Shown: piece after piece, positions 8,860 to 17,096 of the stretch
Layout of the letters: the number at the start of each line of letters is the position of its first letter
Position numbering within the stretch: position 1 is the first letter of the stretch
Assembly (NCBI GenBank): GCA_016787295.1
Contig: JAEUUX010000170.1
Span: 1 to 33,536 of the forward strand
Direction: 5' to 3'
Source: Chitinophagales bacterium
GTDB taxonomy: Bacteria; Bacteroidota; Bacteroidia; Chitinophagales; UBA2359
DNA length: 33,536 nt
Notes under the pieces: model-generated
Databases searched by the model: none
Told to the model about the DNA's origin: nothing
Seen by the model: the letters and a program-made list of their open reading frames with translations, nothing else
Position numbers and translations under genes: made by a program

Positions 8860-10554
8860 ATGAAAGAAAAAAGACCTCGTATCATTCGCCCGCGTGACCG
8901 TTCGGAAAACGATCCGCTGGGTAATTTTAATGCACGTAGTAATCGTTACGACCGTTCTGACGACGAACAAACAGACTCTAATGCTGCTGATGATGATAAT
9001 GCACAACAAGAACGCAACACTTATCGTCAGTACAATGACACCCCTGATGAAGATGGTGGTGGCTATCAGAACCGCAACTACAACCGTGACGGCGGCGGTT
9101 ATCAAAACCGTAACTACAACCGCGATGGCGGTGGCGGCTATCAAAACCGTAACAATAACCGCGATGGTGGCGGCTATCAAAACCGTAACTACAACCGCGA
9201 TGGCGGTGGCGGCTATCAAAACCGTAACTACAACCGCGATGGTGGTGGCGGTGGCTATCAAAACCGTAACTACAACAACGACCAACAGCAAGGCGATGGC
9301 GGCGGCGGTTATCAGAACCGCAACAACAACCGCGATGGCGGTGGCGGTTATCAAAACCGTAACTACAACCGCGATGGTGGCGGTGGCGGTTATCAAAACC
9401 GTAACTACAATCGCGATGGCGGCGGCAGTTATCAAAACCGTAACTACAACCGCGATGGTGGTGGTGGTGGCTATCAAAACCGTAACTACAACAACGACCA
9501 ACAGCAAGGCGATGGCGGCGGCGGTTATCAAAACCGTAACTACAACCGTGATGGCGGCGGCGGTTATCAAAACCGTAACTACAACCGTGATGGTGGCGGC
9601 GGTGGCTATCAAAACCGCAACTACAACCGTGATGGTGGCGGCGGCGGCTATCAAAACCGTAACTACAACCGTGATGGTGGCGATGGCTACCAAAACCGAA
9701 ATAGTGGCGGTTATCAAAACCGCAACAACAATCGGCAACAAGATTTTAGATCCAACAACTACCAACGTTTCCATCCCGAACCGCCACAATACCGCGATGT
9801 GTCTTTGTTTACCAATGCGGAAAACGGCGTAAGGCTCAACAAATTTTTGTCTAACGCAGGAGTCGCTTCGCGCCGCAAAGCCGATGAATTGATTGCCGAA
9901 GGACAAATTTCTGTAAATAATGTGGTGGTAACAGAAATGGGTTATAGAATACAAGAATCAGATACCGTTATCTATGAAGGCAAACGCGTTTATCCGGGCA
10001 GAAAAGTATATGTACTGTTGAACAAGCCCAAAGATACCATCACAACCACCGACGACCCACAAGGCAGACACACCGTGATGGAACTGATAGACAATGCAGC
10101 CGAAGACCGTCTTTATCCTATTGGAAGATTAGACCGCAACTCTACAGGTGTATTAATGCTCACTAATGATGGCGAATTGGCACAAAAACTATCGCACCCA
10201 AGTAGTGAGATTCGCAAAATATACCACATTGTATTAGATAAACCATTGACCAAAAACGATTTCCAACGCATTCTCGACGGCGTGGAATTGGAAGATGGCA
10301 TGATAAAAGTCGATGACTTAGGTTTTCCATATGGTGACGACAAAACCCAAGTAGGCATTGAAATCCATAGCGGCAAAAACCGCATTATTCGTCGCTTATT
10401 TGACCACCTTGAGTACAATGTCCTTCGTTTAGACCGTGTGATGTATGCAGGTTTGACCAAAAAAGGCTTAAAACGTGGTGATTGGCGCTACCTCACCGAA
10501 AAAGAAGTAGGTTGGTTACGCCGAATGAATGTCAAACGCGAAAACCCTTCTTAG
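8860..10554 (+). CDS. rluB: RluB/RsuA-family rRNA pseudouridine synthase with long repeat extension
   Basis: A 564-residue protein in two parts. Residues 1-310 are a low-complexity, Arg/Asn/Gly/Tyr-rich extension with 17 copies of YQNRN. From about residue 323 comes an S4 RNA-binding domain (RLNKFLSNAGVASRRKADE) and then the RsuA/RluB catalytic domain with GRLDRNSTGVLML, where Asp425 is the catalytic residue, and NRIIRRLFDHL near the end. The family converts a uridine of 23S (RluB, RluE) or 16S (RsuA) rRNA to pseudouridine. RluB is the likeliest because an S4 domain is present and Bacteroidota RluB-type proteins often have disordered N-termini; the exact target site is inference. The extension is probably disordered and RNA-binding. 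ATG 8860 lies 72 bp after a TAnnTTTG box. Confidence 0.88.
   Translation: MKEKRPRIIRPRDRSENDPLGNFNARSNRYDRSDDEQTDSNAADDDNAQQERNTYRQYNDTPDEDGGGYQNRNYNRDGGGYQNRNYNRDGGGGYQNRNNNRDGGGYQNRNYNRDGGGGYQNRNYNRDGGGGGYQNRNYNNDQQQGDGGGGYQNRNNNRDGGGGYQNRNYNRDGGGGGYQNRNYNRDGGGSYQNRNYNRDGGGGGYQNRNYNNDQQQGDGGGGYQNRNYNRDGGGGYQNRNYNRDGGGGGYQNRNYNRDGGGGGYQNRNYNRDGGDGYQNRNSGGYQNRNNNRQQDFRSNNYQRFHPEPPQYRDVSLFTNAENGVRLNKFLSNAGVASRRKADELIAEGQISVNNVVVTEMGYRIQESDTVIYEGKRVYPGRKVYVLLNKPKDTITTTDDPQGRHTVMELIDNAAEDRLYPIGRLDRNSTGVLMLTNDGELAQKLSHPSSEIRKIYHIVLDKPLTKNDFQRILDGVELEDGMIKVDDLGFPYGDDKTQVGIEIHSGKNRIIRRLFDHLEYNVLRLDRVMYAGLTKKGLKRGDWRYLTEKEVGWLRRMNVKRENPS
9055..9735 (+). repeat. In-gene repeats encoding YQNRNYNRDGGGG units
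   Basis: Seventeen near-identical units of 36-42 bp encode YQNRNYNRD followed by 3-5 Gly. Two units carry the longer variant NNDQQQGD; these lie 216 bp apart (9273 and 9489), which suggests a multi-unit duplication. All length changes are multiples of three, so the frame is kept. Synonymous variation (ggcggt, ggtggc) shows the copies are not all recent. Confidence 0.95.
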
Positions 10555-10697
10555 ACAACTATCCCGTGTAAGCATCATAGGAGTTTTGTCAATAAACCCT
10601 TATTTTTATATAAAACCCAACAGTGAATAGACTTCCGATGTCCGCCATTGGAAGTCTATTTTCCAATTCAATTTTAATAAACTATTTAACCAAAAAT

Positions 10698-11573
10698 ATG
10701 CAGTACCAACAACCTATGTTGCGCGACAACGCGCTACAAGGCAAAACCTATATTGTAACAGGAGGCGGGACAGGTTTAGGCAAATCCATGTCCAAATATC
10801 TATTAGAATTGGGTGCCAATGTGGTTATATGTAGCCGCAAACTACCCATCTTGGAAGCAACCGCCGCCGAACTTAGCCAAGCAACAGGTGGACAAATCTT
10901 ACCTTTGGCGTGTGATGTTCGCGAATACGAACAAATCGAAGCCGTTATTGAGCAAAGTGTTGCTCGTTTTGGACGTATTGATGGCTTGATAAACAATGCC
11001 GCCGGTAACTTCATCAGCCCAACAGAACGCCTCTCGCATCGAGCTTTTAGTTCAGTATTGGATATTGTTCTCAAAGGTTCTACTTTTTTCACCTTAGCAA
11101 TGGGTAAACATTGGATAGCCAATCAGCAAGCAGGTACAATATTGAGCATCGTAACCACCTACGCTTGGACGGGTTCTGCATATGTAGTGCCTTCAGCTTG
11201 CGCCAAAGCAGGCGTATTGGCAATGACACGCTCCTTAGCAGTAGAGTGGGCAAAATACAAAATCCGCCTCAATGCCGTTGCTCCTGGTCCTTTTCCAACC
11301 GAAAACGCTTGGGACAATCTTCTGCCACCGCCCATTCGCGAAGAATTTGACCCTGCCAAAAAAATACCCGTAGGGCGAACAGGCGAACACCAAGAGTTAG
11401 CCAATTTGGTAGCCTACTTGATGTCCGATTTCTCTGCCTACATCAACGGCGATTGTATCACTATCGATGGTGGCGAATGGCTCAAAGGCGCAGGCGAATT
11501 TTCTAACTTAGATATGGTACCAAAAGAAATGTGGGACATGTTGGAAGCATTTACCAAAGGCAACAAAAAATAA
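10698..11573 (+). CDS. Short-chain dehydrogenase, 2,4-dienoyl-CoA reductase-like
   Basis: A 291-residue Rossmann-fold enzyme. ATG 10698 (MQYQQPMLRD) is chosen over a GTG at 10623, because family similarity begins there. The cofactor loop TGGGTGLG is at residues 21-28 and INNAAGNF follows. The classic YxxxK is absent: the active site reads TTYAWTGSAYVVPSACAKAG, with Tyr155 and Lys170 fifteen residues apart. That spacing is the arrangement of DECR-type 2,4-dienoyl-CoA reductases, and PGPF follows. It should use NADPH to reduce 2,4-dienoyl-CoA during unsaturated fatty-acid oxidation. It is the first of a plus-strand series and ends 27 bp before lepB. A general SDR role cannot be excluded. Confidence 0.85.
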   Translation: MQYQQPMLRDNALQGKTYIVTGGGTGLGKSMSKYLLELGANVVICSRKLPILEATAAELSQATGGQILPLACDVREYEQIEAVIEQSVARFGRIDGLINNAAGNFISPTERLSHRAFSSVLDIVLKGSTFFTLAMGKHWIANQQAGTILSIVTTYAWTGSAYVVPSACAKAGVLAMTRSLAVEWAKYKIRLNAVAPGPFPTENAWDNLLPPPIREEFDPAKKIPVGRTGEHQELANLVAYLMSDFSAYINGDCITIDGGEWLKGAGEFSNLDMVPKEMWDMLEAFTKGNKK

Positions 11574-11600
11574 TCATCACCCAAAAGCAGAACATCAAAT

Positions 11601-12770
11601 ATGGCTAATGAATATCAAAACAAGAAAACCAACAAAATAGCTCCTCCTACCACAAAAAGTACTGCTACAGATACCCAATCTAACGCCAAGAAAAAATCAG
11701 CGAAACGCGAAATTCTCGAGTTCGCTATCATCATCTTGGTCATTGTGCCGTTTATCAACATGTTTATCATGCAATCCTACGCCATCCCGACTTCCTCGAT
11801 GGAAGGCGAAATGCTGGTCGGAGATAGATTATTTGTAAGCAAACTGCACTATGGTCCCCGCATTCCTATGACTCCCTTGGCGCTGCCTTATTTCCACAAC
11901 CGAATTACAGCCAACACCAAATCGTATGTAGAATGGTTAAAATTGCCTTATTACCGCCTACCCGGATTCAGGTCTATCCAACGAAACGATATTGTCGTGT
12001 TTAACTATCCCGGCGACAAAGAACAAGGCATGCCCGTTGACAAACGTGAAAACTATATCAAACGTTGTGTAGGTATCGCAGGCGACAGCCTAAGCGTAGT
12101 TGGTGGCGAGGTATATATCGATGGCAAACCCTCTTTGCATCCGCGCAACGTACAGTTTAGCTATTGGTTGATACCAGCCAATGTCAGTGACATGAATACA
12201 TTTGGAGAAACTCTGCAAAATACAGGAGTCAAAAACCGCGATATATTGGGACAAAGCGAACGTGGAATGTTGGTGCTACTCACCGACGAAAAAGCCGCCG
12301 AACTCAAAGCTAACACGAGTGTTTTTGCTCAAGTGGAAAAACGACTCAGCAATGCAGGCGATGCAGACCCCAATATGTATCCACAAGATACTTCTTTGCA
12401 CTGGAGCTTAGATAACTATGGACCTTTGTATCTGCCAAAAAAAGGAGACAAAATAAGCCTTAATGCCGAAAATTACAAAAAATACTATATCGCTATTCGC
12501 GATTACGAAGGACACAAAGATATTGCTTGGAACGCCACCGAACAACGTGCCTACATAGCTGGTAAAGCAGTAGATTCTTATGAATTTACGATGAATTACT
12601 ATTTTATGATGGGAGACAATCGCCACAATTCGCAAGACTCGCGCTATTGGGGCATGGTGCCAGAAGACCATATCGTAGGAACTCCTTTCTTTATCTGGTT
12701 ATCTACCGAACCCGAAGCTACTTGGGATAAATGGATACGTTGGGACAAAAGTTTCCGTATCGCACAATAA
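11601..12770 (+). CDS. lepB: Signal peptidase I
   Basis: A 389-residue membrane protease that removes signal peptides from exported proteins. After a charged Lys-rich head there is one membrane helix (about residues 35-57, [17 protein letters not shown]), then the catalytic block [14 protein letters not shown] with Ser66, and [12 protein letters not shown] with Lys154 as general base. The C-terminal box is [20 protein letters not shown] long insertion (about residues 175-310) separates the Lys box from the GDNR box, as is usual for Bacteroidota LepB. Start ATG 11601 is the first in frame. It sits between the SDR and the DUF1569 gene, all in one direction, with short gaps. Confidence 0.95.
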   Translation: MANEYQNKKTNKIAPPTTKSTATDTQSNAKKKSAKREILEFAIIILVIVPFINMFIMQSYAIPTSSMEGEMLVGDRLFVSKLHYGPRIPMTPLALPYFHNRITANTKSYVEWLKLPYYRLPGFRSIQRNDIVVFNYPGDKEQGMPVDKRENYIKRCVGIAGDSLSVVGGEVYIDGKPSLHPRNVQFSYWLIPANVSDMNTFGETLQNTGVKNRDILGQSERGMLVLLTDEKAAELKANTSVFAQVEKRLSNAGDADPNMYPQDTSLHWSLDNYGPLYLPKKGDKISLNAENYKKYYIAIRDYEGHKDIAWNATEQRAYIAGKAVDSYEFTMNYYFMMGDNRHNSQDSRYWGMVPEDHIVGTPFFIWLSTEPEATWDKWIRWDKSFRIAQ

Positions 12771-12828
12771 ATCCAACACGAAAAAAAGAACGCAACGGTT
12801 CTCCGCAAATTATCAAAATAAAAAATCG

Positions 12829-13281
12829 ATGAAAAGTCTATTCCTTGCAACTGACAACCAAACCATTATCGACCGCATCAATCGCCTAAGCGCCAATAGC
12901 TCACCACTTTGGGGAAAGATGACCGTTAGTCAAATGCTCGCACATTGCCAACAACCTTTGAAAATTGCCTTTGGTGAGGTTAAAACCACCCGCCGAACTT
13001 TGGTAGGCTTCTTGTTTGGAGGCTGGGCAAAAAAACAATTTATGTCAGGCAAACCTATCCAAAAAAACTTGCCAACAGATGCTAAGTTTGTTATTGCAGA
13101 TGACCGCAATTTTGAGCAAGAAAAAAAGCGCTTACAAGACTATCTAAACCGCTTTGCAAAAGAAGGAAAGCAGTCTATCATAGACCAACCACATCCTTTC
13201 TTTGGTAAAATGACTCCCGAAGAGTGGGACATACTCACCCAAGCACATTTAGAACATCATCTAAAACAATTTGGCGTATAA
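12829..13281 (+). CDS. DUF1569 / DinB-like protein
   Basis: A 150-residue protein of the DUF1569 family, a branch of the DinB four-helix fold. Visible signatures are LWGKMTVSQMLAHCQ near residue 30, with its conserved His, and HPFFGKMTPEEW ... HLEHHLKQF at the C-terminus. The His residues are placed to bind a metal. Function is unknown; DinB relatives include thiol-dependent S-transferases. ATG 12829 follows lepB by 58 bp. The gene ends just before a strong hairpin terminator, so it is probably the last of the SDR-lepB transcription unit. Confidence 0.85.
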   Translation: MKSLFLATDNQTIIDRINRLSANSSPLWGKMTVSQMLAHCQQPLKIAFGEVKTTRRTLVGFLFGGWAKKQFMSGKPIQKNLPTDAKFVIADDRNFEQEKKRLQDYLNRFAKEGKQSIIDQPHPFFGKMTPEEWDILTQAHLEHHLKQFGV

Positions 13282-13290
13282 ACCTAACAA

Positions 13291-13322
13291 ACAGCATACT
13301 TGCCCATGTATGCTGTTTTTTG
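13291..13322 (+). terminator. Rho-independent terminator
   Basis: ACAGCATAC (13291-13299) pairs with GTATGCTGT (13308-13316) around an 8-nt loop, followed directly by a run of T. It lies 9 bp after the DUF1569 stop and 25 bp before the miaA start. Confidence 0.85.
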
Positions 13323-13346
13323 TTGCTTTTTCTTTTATTTTTTACC

Positions 13347-14243
13347 ATGAAAAAACTCATTGTCGTGGCGGGTCCAACAGCAGTTGGCAAAACAAGTGTT
13401 GCTATTCAGTTGGCAAAACAATTAGGGACTGTAGTGGTGTCGTGTGATAGCAGACAATTTTTTCGCGAGATGAATATCGGTACTGCAAAACCCACTGCTA
13501 CCGAATTGGCGCAGGTGCAACACTATTTTATCGATTCGTTGTCTATATTTGACCCTTATACAGTGGGTGATTTTGAGCGCGAGTGCCACGTTTTGTTAAA
13601 TGGGTTGTATGAAAAACATGATTCTGTTATCTTGTGCGGTGGTTCGGGTTTATATATCAAAGCAGTGTGCGAAGGATTAGACCATTTTCCAAACATTCCG
13701 TCGCACATTCGCCCGCAATTGATGGACGAATGGGCAAAAAATGGCATCGCTTTTTTGCAGGACGAACTGCAACGCGCCGACCCTGTTGCATTTGCAAACA
13801 TCGACACCAATAATCCGCACCGTTTGTTGCGCGCTTTGGAAGTATGCCTTGCAACGGGCAAACCTTATTCTAGTTTTTTGCAACAAAAGTCAATAAATTC
13901 GCCTATTTTTGAGCCTGTGAAAATCATGCTTGACTTGGATAGAGAAGTATTGTACAACCGCATAAACCGACGTGTTGATGAGATGTTGAAAGCGGGTTTG
14001 TTGGCAGAAGTGGAAGCCTTGTTGCCACACCAACAGCTAAATGCTTTGCAAACTGTGGGTTATCAAGAGCTGTTCGATTATTTTAATGGAAAAATAAGCT
14101 ATGATTATGCTGTGGAGCTTATCAAACAAAATTCGCGCCGCTATGCTAAACGCCAACTAACATGGTTTAGGAAAGACACTTCCTATAGATGGTTTAATCC
14201 TGCTGATGTGGATAAGATATTGGCATACGTACAAGCGGAATAA
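13347..14243 (+). CDS. miaA: tRNA dimethylallyltransferase
   Basis: A 298-residue enzyme that attaches a dimethylallyl group to N6 of A37 in tRNAs reading UNN codons. The P-loop GPTAVGKT is at residues 9-16. SCDSRQFFREMNIGTAKP follows, with the substrate-binding DSRQ, then CGGSGLYIKAV and, near the C-terminus, NSRRYAKRQLTWFRK. The length matches the family. ATG 13347 places the P-loop correctly; upstream in-frame sequence has no similarity and overlaps the terminator. The gene therefore needs its own promoter, possibly in the short gap, or readthrough. Confidence 0.95.
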   Translation: MKKLIVVAGPTAVGKTSVAIQLAKQLGTVVVSCDSRQFFREMNIGTAKPTATELAQVQHYFIDSLSIFDPYTVGDFERECHVLLNGLYEKHDSVILCGGSGLYIKAVCEGLDHFPNIPSHIRPQLMDEWAKNGIAFLQDELQRADPVAFANIDTNNPHRLLRALEVCLATGKPYSSFLQQKSINSPIFEPVKIMLDLDREVLYNRINRRVDEMLKAGLLAEVEALLPHQQLNALQTVGYQELFDYFNGKISYDYAVELIKQNSRRYAKRQLTWFRKDTSYRWFNPADVDKILAYVQAE

Positions 14244-14303
14244 TAAGAGTAGTTTAGAAATGTACTATGTTTGTTGGGTGTTTGAATGGGCATATTGTGT
14301 AGC

Positions 14304-14471
14304 GCAATAGATAAATCATTTGCCTACAAAAATATGCCATATTTAGCATTGTTTTTATGGATTAATGGAACATATAGCGCTGTAAAACTTGACTATAAGT
14401 AGAGCGTTAGCTGGCGCATAGCGGATTTGAACAAAATTAAATGGGTAGATAATATTGGGGGTTATTTTTTT
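14304..14471 (+). repeat. Diverged copy of the 168-bp module
   Basis: The second half (about 14343-14471) is clearly homologous to the 168-bp units at 15102 onward, including ATGGAACATATAGCGCTG and the variant A tail. The first 40 bp are diverged. It abuts the 126-bp modules at the same boundary used elsewhere. The 60 bp between miaA and this copy show nothing recognisable. Confidence 0.8.
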
Positions 14472-14849
14472 GATGTGTATAATATTGTTGCCTAAATTTG
14501 CTTTGAGGGTTATTATTTCACCCTTTCAGGGTTTCAAAAGGATTTGTTGTTTGTTTTTGCTATAAACTTTTCACCCTTTCAGGGTTTTTCTTTTTTTGAT
14601 GTGTATAATATTGTTGCCTAAATTTGCTTTGATGGTTATCATTTCACCCTTTCAGGGTTTCAAAAGGATTTGTTGTTTGTTTTTGCTATAAACTTTTCAC
14701 CCTTTCAGGGTTTTTCTTTTTTTGATGTGTATAATATTGTTGCCTAAATTTGCATTGAGGGTTATCATTTCACCCTTTCAGGGTTTTAAAAGGATTTGTT
14801 GTTTGTTTTTGCTATAAACTTTTCACCCTTTCAGGGTTTTTCTTTTTTT
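14472..14849 (+). repeat. Three 126-bp repeat modules
   Basis: Copies begin at 14472, 14598 and 14724, each exactly 126 bp, and start GATGTGTATAATATTG. Each carries two CACCCTTTCAGGGTTT elements 53 bp apart, whose ACCCT-TTC-AGGGT arms can form a small hairpin. Copies differ by a few substitutions. There is no convincing coding frame. Confidence 0.95.
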
Positions 14850-15101
14850 GATGTGGGTAAAAATTGTTTATGCCAACAGAGTTTTATTATTTTGTGTCTA
14901 TTTTTCTTGTTGAAATAGTAATAACCCCAACGGGGTGACAAGTTTATAGCATAGATATCGCCAAACATTTTACATAAACCCTGAAAGGGTGATATAAATG
15001 AAGGATAATGATTATCATTTCACCATTTTGGAGTTTTAAAAGAGTCTATTCTTTGTTTTTTGCTATAAACTTATCACCTTTTTAGGGTTTGGATTTTTTT
15101 G
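14850..15101 (+). repeat. 252-bp repeat module, copy 1
   Basis: It starts GATGTGGGTAAAAATTG and contains ACCCCAACGGGGTGACAAG, AAACCCTGAAAGGGTGAT, and the palindrome AATGATTATCATT at 15007-15019. It ends with a weak CACC...AGGGTTT element in the opposite orientation. Sister copies lie at 16321 and 19631. Confidence 0.95.
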
Positions 15102-15941
15102 GTGCGAAATAATTATGGTATTTGTAAGAACATTGTGTGTTTAGTGTTGTTTTTATGGATTAATGGAACATAGAGCGCTGCAAAACTTGACTACAAATAG
15201 AGAGTTAGCTGGAGCATAGCGGATTTGAGCAAAATTAAATGCGTAGATAATATTGAGGGTTATTTTTTTGTGCGAAATAATTATGGTATTTGCAAGAACA
15301 TTATGTGTTTAGTGTTGTTTTTGTGGATTGATGGAACATAGAGCGCTGTAAAACTTGACTACAAATAGAGAGTTAGCTGGCGCATAGCGGATTTGAGCAA
15401 AATTAAATGCGTAGATAATATTGGGGGTTATTTTTTTGTGAGAAATAATTATGGTATTTGTAAGAACATTGTGTGTTTAGTGTTGTTTTTGTGGATTAAT
15501 GGAACATAGAGCGCTGCAAAACTTGACTATAAGTAGAGGGTTAGCTGGAGCATAGCGGATTTGAACAAAATTAAATGGGTAGATAATATTGGGGGTTATT
15601 TTTTTGTGCGAAATAATTATGGCATTTGTAAGAACATTGTGTGTTTAGTGTTGTTTTTATGAATTAATGGAACATAGAGCGCTGTAAAACTTGACTACAA
15701 ATAGAGGGTTAGCTGATGTGCAGCGGGTTAGAATGTGATAAGCTGTGCGGATAATATTGGGGGTTATTTTTTTGTGCGAAATAATTATGGTATTTGTAAG
15801 AACATTGTGTGTTTAGTGTTGTTTTTGCGGATTGATGTAATATATAGCGCTGTAAAACTTGACTACAAATAGAAAGTTAGCTGGCGCATAGCGGATTTGA
15901 GCAAAATTAAATGGGTAGATAATATTGGGGGTTATTTTTTT
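15102..15941 (+). repeat. Five 168-bp tandem repeat modules
   Basis: Copies start at 15102, 15270, 15438, 15606 and 15774 with an exact 168-bp period, beginning GTGCGAAATAATTATGG or close. A 50-bp segment near the end exists in two forms: A (TTAGCTGGCGCATAGCGG) and B (TTAGCTGATGTGCAGCGGG). The order here is A, A, A, B, A. No reading frame is conserved. Confidence 0.95.
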
Positions 15942-16320
15942 GATGTGGGTAATATTGTCGTGATAATCTGCTTTGATGGTTATCATTTCACCCTTTCAGG
16001 GTTTTAAAAGGATTTGTTGTTTTCTTTTTTATAAACTTTCCGCCCTTTCAGAGGGTTTGGATTTTTTTGATGTGTGTAATATTGTTGCCTAAATTTGCTT
16101 TGATGGTTATCATTTCACCCTTTCAGGGTTTCAAAAGGATTTGTTGTTTGTTTTTGCTATAAACTTTTCACCCTTTCAGGGTTTGGATTTTTTTGATGTG
16201 TATAATATTGTTACCTAAATTTGCTTTTAGGGTTATTATTTTACCATTTCGGGGTTTTAAAAGGATTTGTTGTTTGTTTTTGCTATAAACTTTTCACCCT
16301 TTCAGGGTTTTTCTTTTTTT
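15942..16320 (+). repeat. Three 126-bp repeat modules, second set
   Basis: Copies start at 15942 (127 bp; its second element has two extra bases, TTTCAGAGGG), 16069 and 16195 (126 bp each). The third is more diverged in its first hairpin element (TTACCATTTCGGGGTTT). Confidence 0.93.
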
Positions 16321-16571
16321 GATGTGGGTAAAAATTGTTTATGCCAACAAAGTTTTATTATTTTGTGTTTATTTTTTTTGTTTAAATAGTGATAACCCCA
16401 ACGGGGTGACAAGTTTATAGCATAGGTATTGCCAAACATTTTACATAAACCCTGAAAGGGTGATATAAATGAAGGATAATGATTATCATTTCACCATTTT
16501 GGGGTTTTAAAAGGATTTGTTGTTTGTTTTTGCTATAAATGTGTCACCCTTTCAGGGTTTTCTTTTTTTTG
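16321..16571 (+). repeat. 252-bp repeat module, copy 2
   Basis: A 251-bp copy of the module at 14850, with the same ACCCCAACGGGGTGACAAG and AATGATTATCATT (16478-16490) elements. The last 75 bp are of the 126-bp module type (GGATTTGTTGTTTG) rather than the GAGTCTATTCTTTG type seen in the other two copies. Confidence 0.95.
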
Positions 16572-16712
16572 GTGAGAACAATATTATTATGGAAATTTGG
16601 ATTAACAAATGTAATTTCACCCATTTGAGGGTTTTATTTGGTTTGTGCTTTTTTATTTTCTATTATTTTATTGCTTTTTTAGGGTTTGGATTTTTTTGTT
16701 TTCTATAAATGA
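16572..16712 (+). repeat. Degenerate end of the first repeat block
   Basis: AT-rich sequence with eroded fragments of the modules (GTGAGAACAATATTATTATGG, then CACCCATTTGAGGGTTTT and TTTTAGGGTTTGG). An open frame here has only Phe-rich, low-complexity content and is not a gene. Confidence 0.6.
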
Positions 16713-16745
16713 AACGTTGGCAGCGTTTTGAACGCTGGCAAGGTT
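16713..16745. repeat. REP-like palindrome
   Basis: The palindromic core CAGCGTTTTGAACGCTG can fold as a 7-bp stem. It is flanked by AACGTTGG and GCAAGGTT, which extend the imperfect symmetry. This looks like a dispersed REP-type element at the end of the repeat block. Confidence 0.6.
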
Positions 16746-16763
16746 CATATATTGAAGGAAATA

Positions 16764-16874
16764 TTGGGCGAGTGGCGAAGCGCGTTAGGGATTGTAGGGG
16801 CTGCCGTTAGGCAGGTGCTTGCACCGAAGCGTTAGCGAAGCCCCGTAAAGCCCGACCCGCAGGGGAACGCCCAA
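16764..16874. repeat. GC-rich structured intergenic element
   Basis: About 110 bp bounded by the inverted repeat TTGGGCG (16764-16770) and CGCCCAA (16868-16874), with internal GGCGAAGCGCGTTAGGG, CTGCCGTTAGGCAG and AGCCCGACCCGCAGGGG. Its GC content is far above its surroundings. I recognise this style (GGGCG...agcgcg...GGGAT...AGCCCGACCCGCAGGG...CGCCC) as a recurrent intergenic element in Bacteroidota genomes, probably a folded RNA or terminator-like unit; its function is not known to me. From 16875 to 17096, upstream of rluD, I see nothing further. Confidence 0.6.
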
Positions 16875-17096
16875 ATAAAATATTTTTATATTGCCTTATT
16901 TTTCTCTGTTATCGGGCTAAATGGGCAAAAATTAGGTATAATCACTGTATTTAGTGGGTGTTTTTTGGTAAAAAAGCCCAATTTTGTGTTGATAGGGTGT
17001 ATGTGTTCTGTCATTGAGGGGAGGGCTTTTGCTGTTTTTGGTGTATGCTCGCAGGGGTATGCGCTGTCATTTGTGTATTTTTTTTAATTGTTAGAC

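Noticed and set aside
8632-9954. A long minus-strand frame continuing upstream of the flavoprotein through the rluB repeats, giving Val/Ile/Thr/Ala-rich sequence
   Set aside because: It is the antisense of the YQNRN repeats. The real flavoprotein starts at ATG 8631 with its own promoter box between it and rluB.
15102-15941. Integron-like cassette array with attC sites
   Set aside because: Units are near-identical, lack open reading frames, and I see no paired GTTRRRY/RYYYAAC core sites or integrase gene.
14472-16571. CRISPR array, suggested by many regularly spaced CACCCTTTCAGGGTTT units close to a type III locus
   Set aside because: The sequence between units is itself repeated and nearly identical from module to module, so there are no unique spacers, and spacing alternates 53 and 73 bp.
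16517-16708. Short Phe-rich plus-strand open frame at the end of the repeat block
   Set aside because: It is made of degenerate repeat modules and poly-T; hydrophobic content comes from T-rich DNA, not from a protein family.
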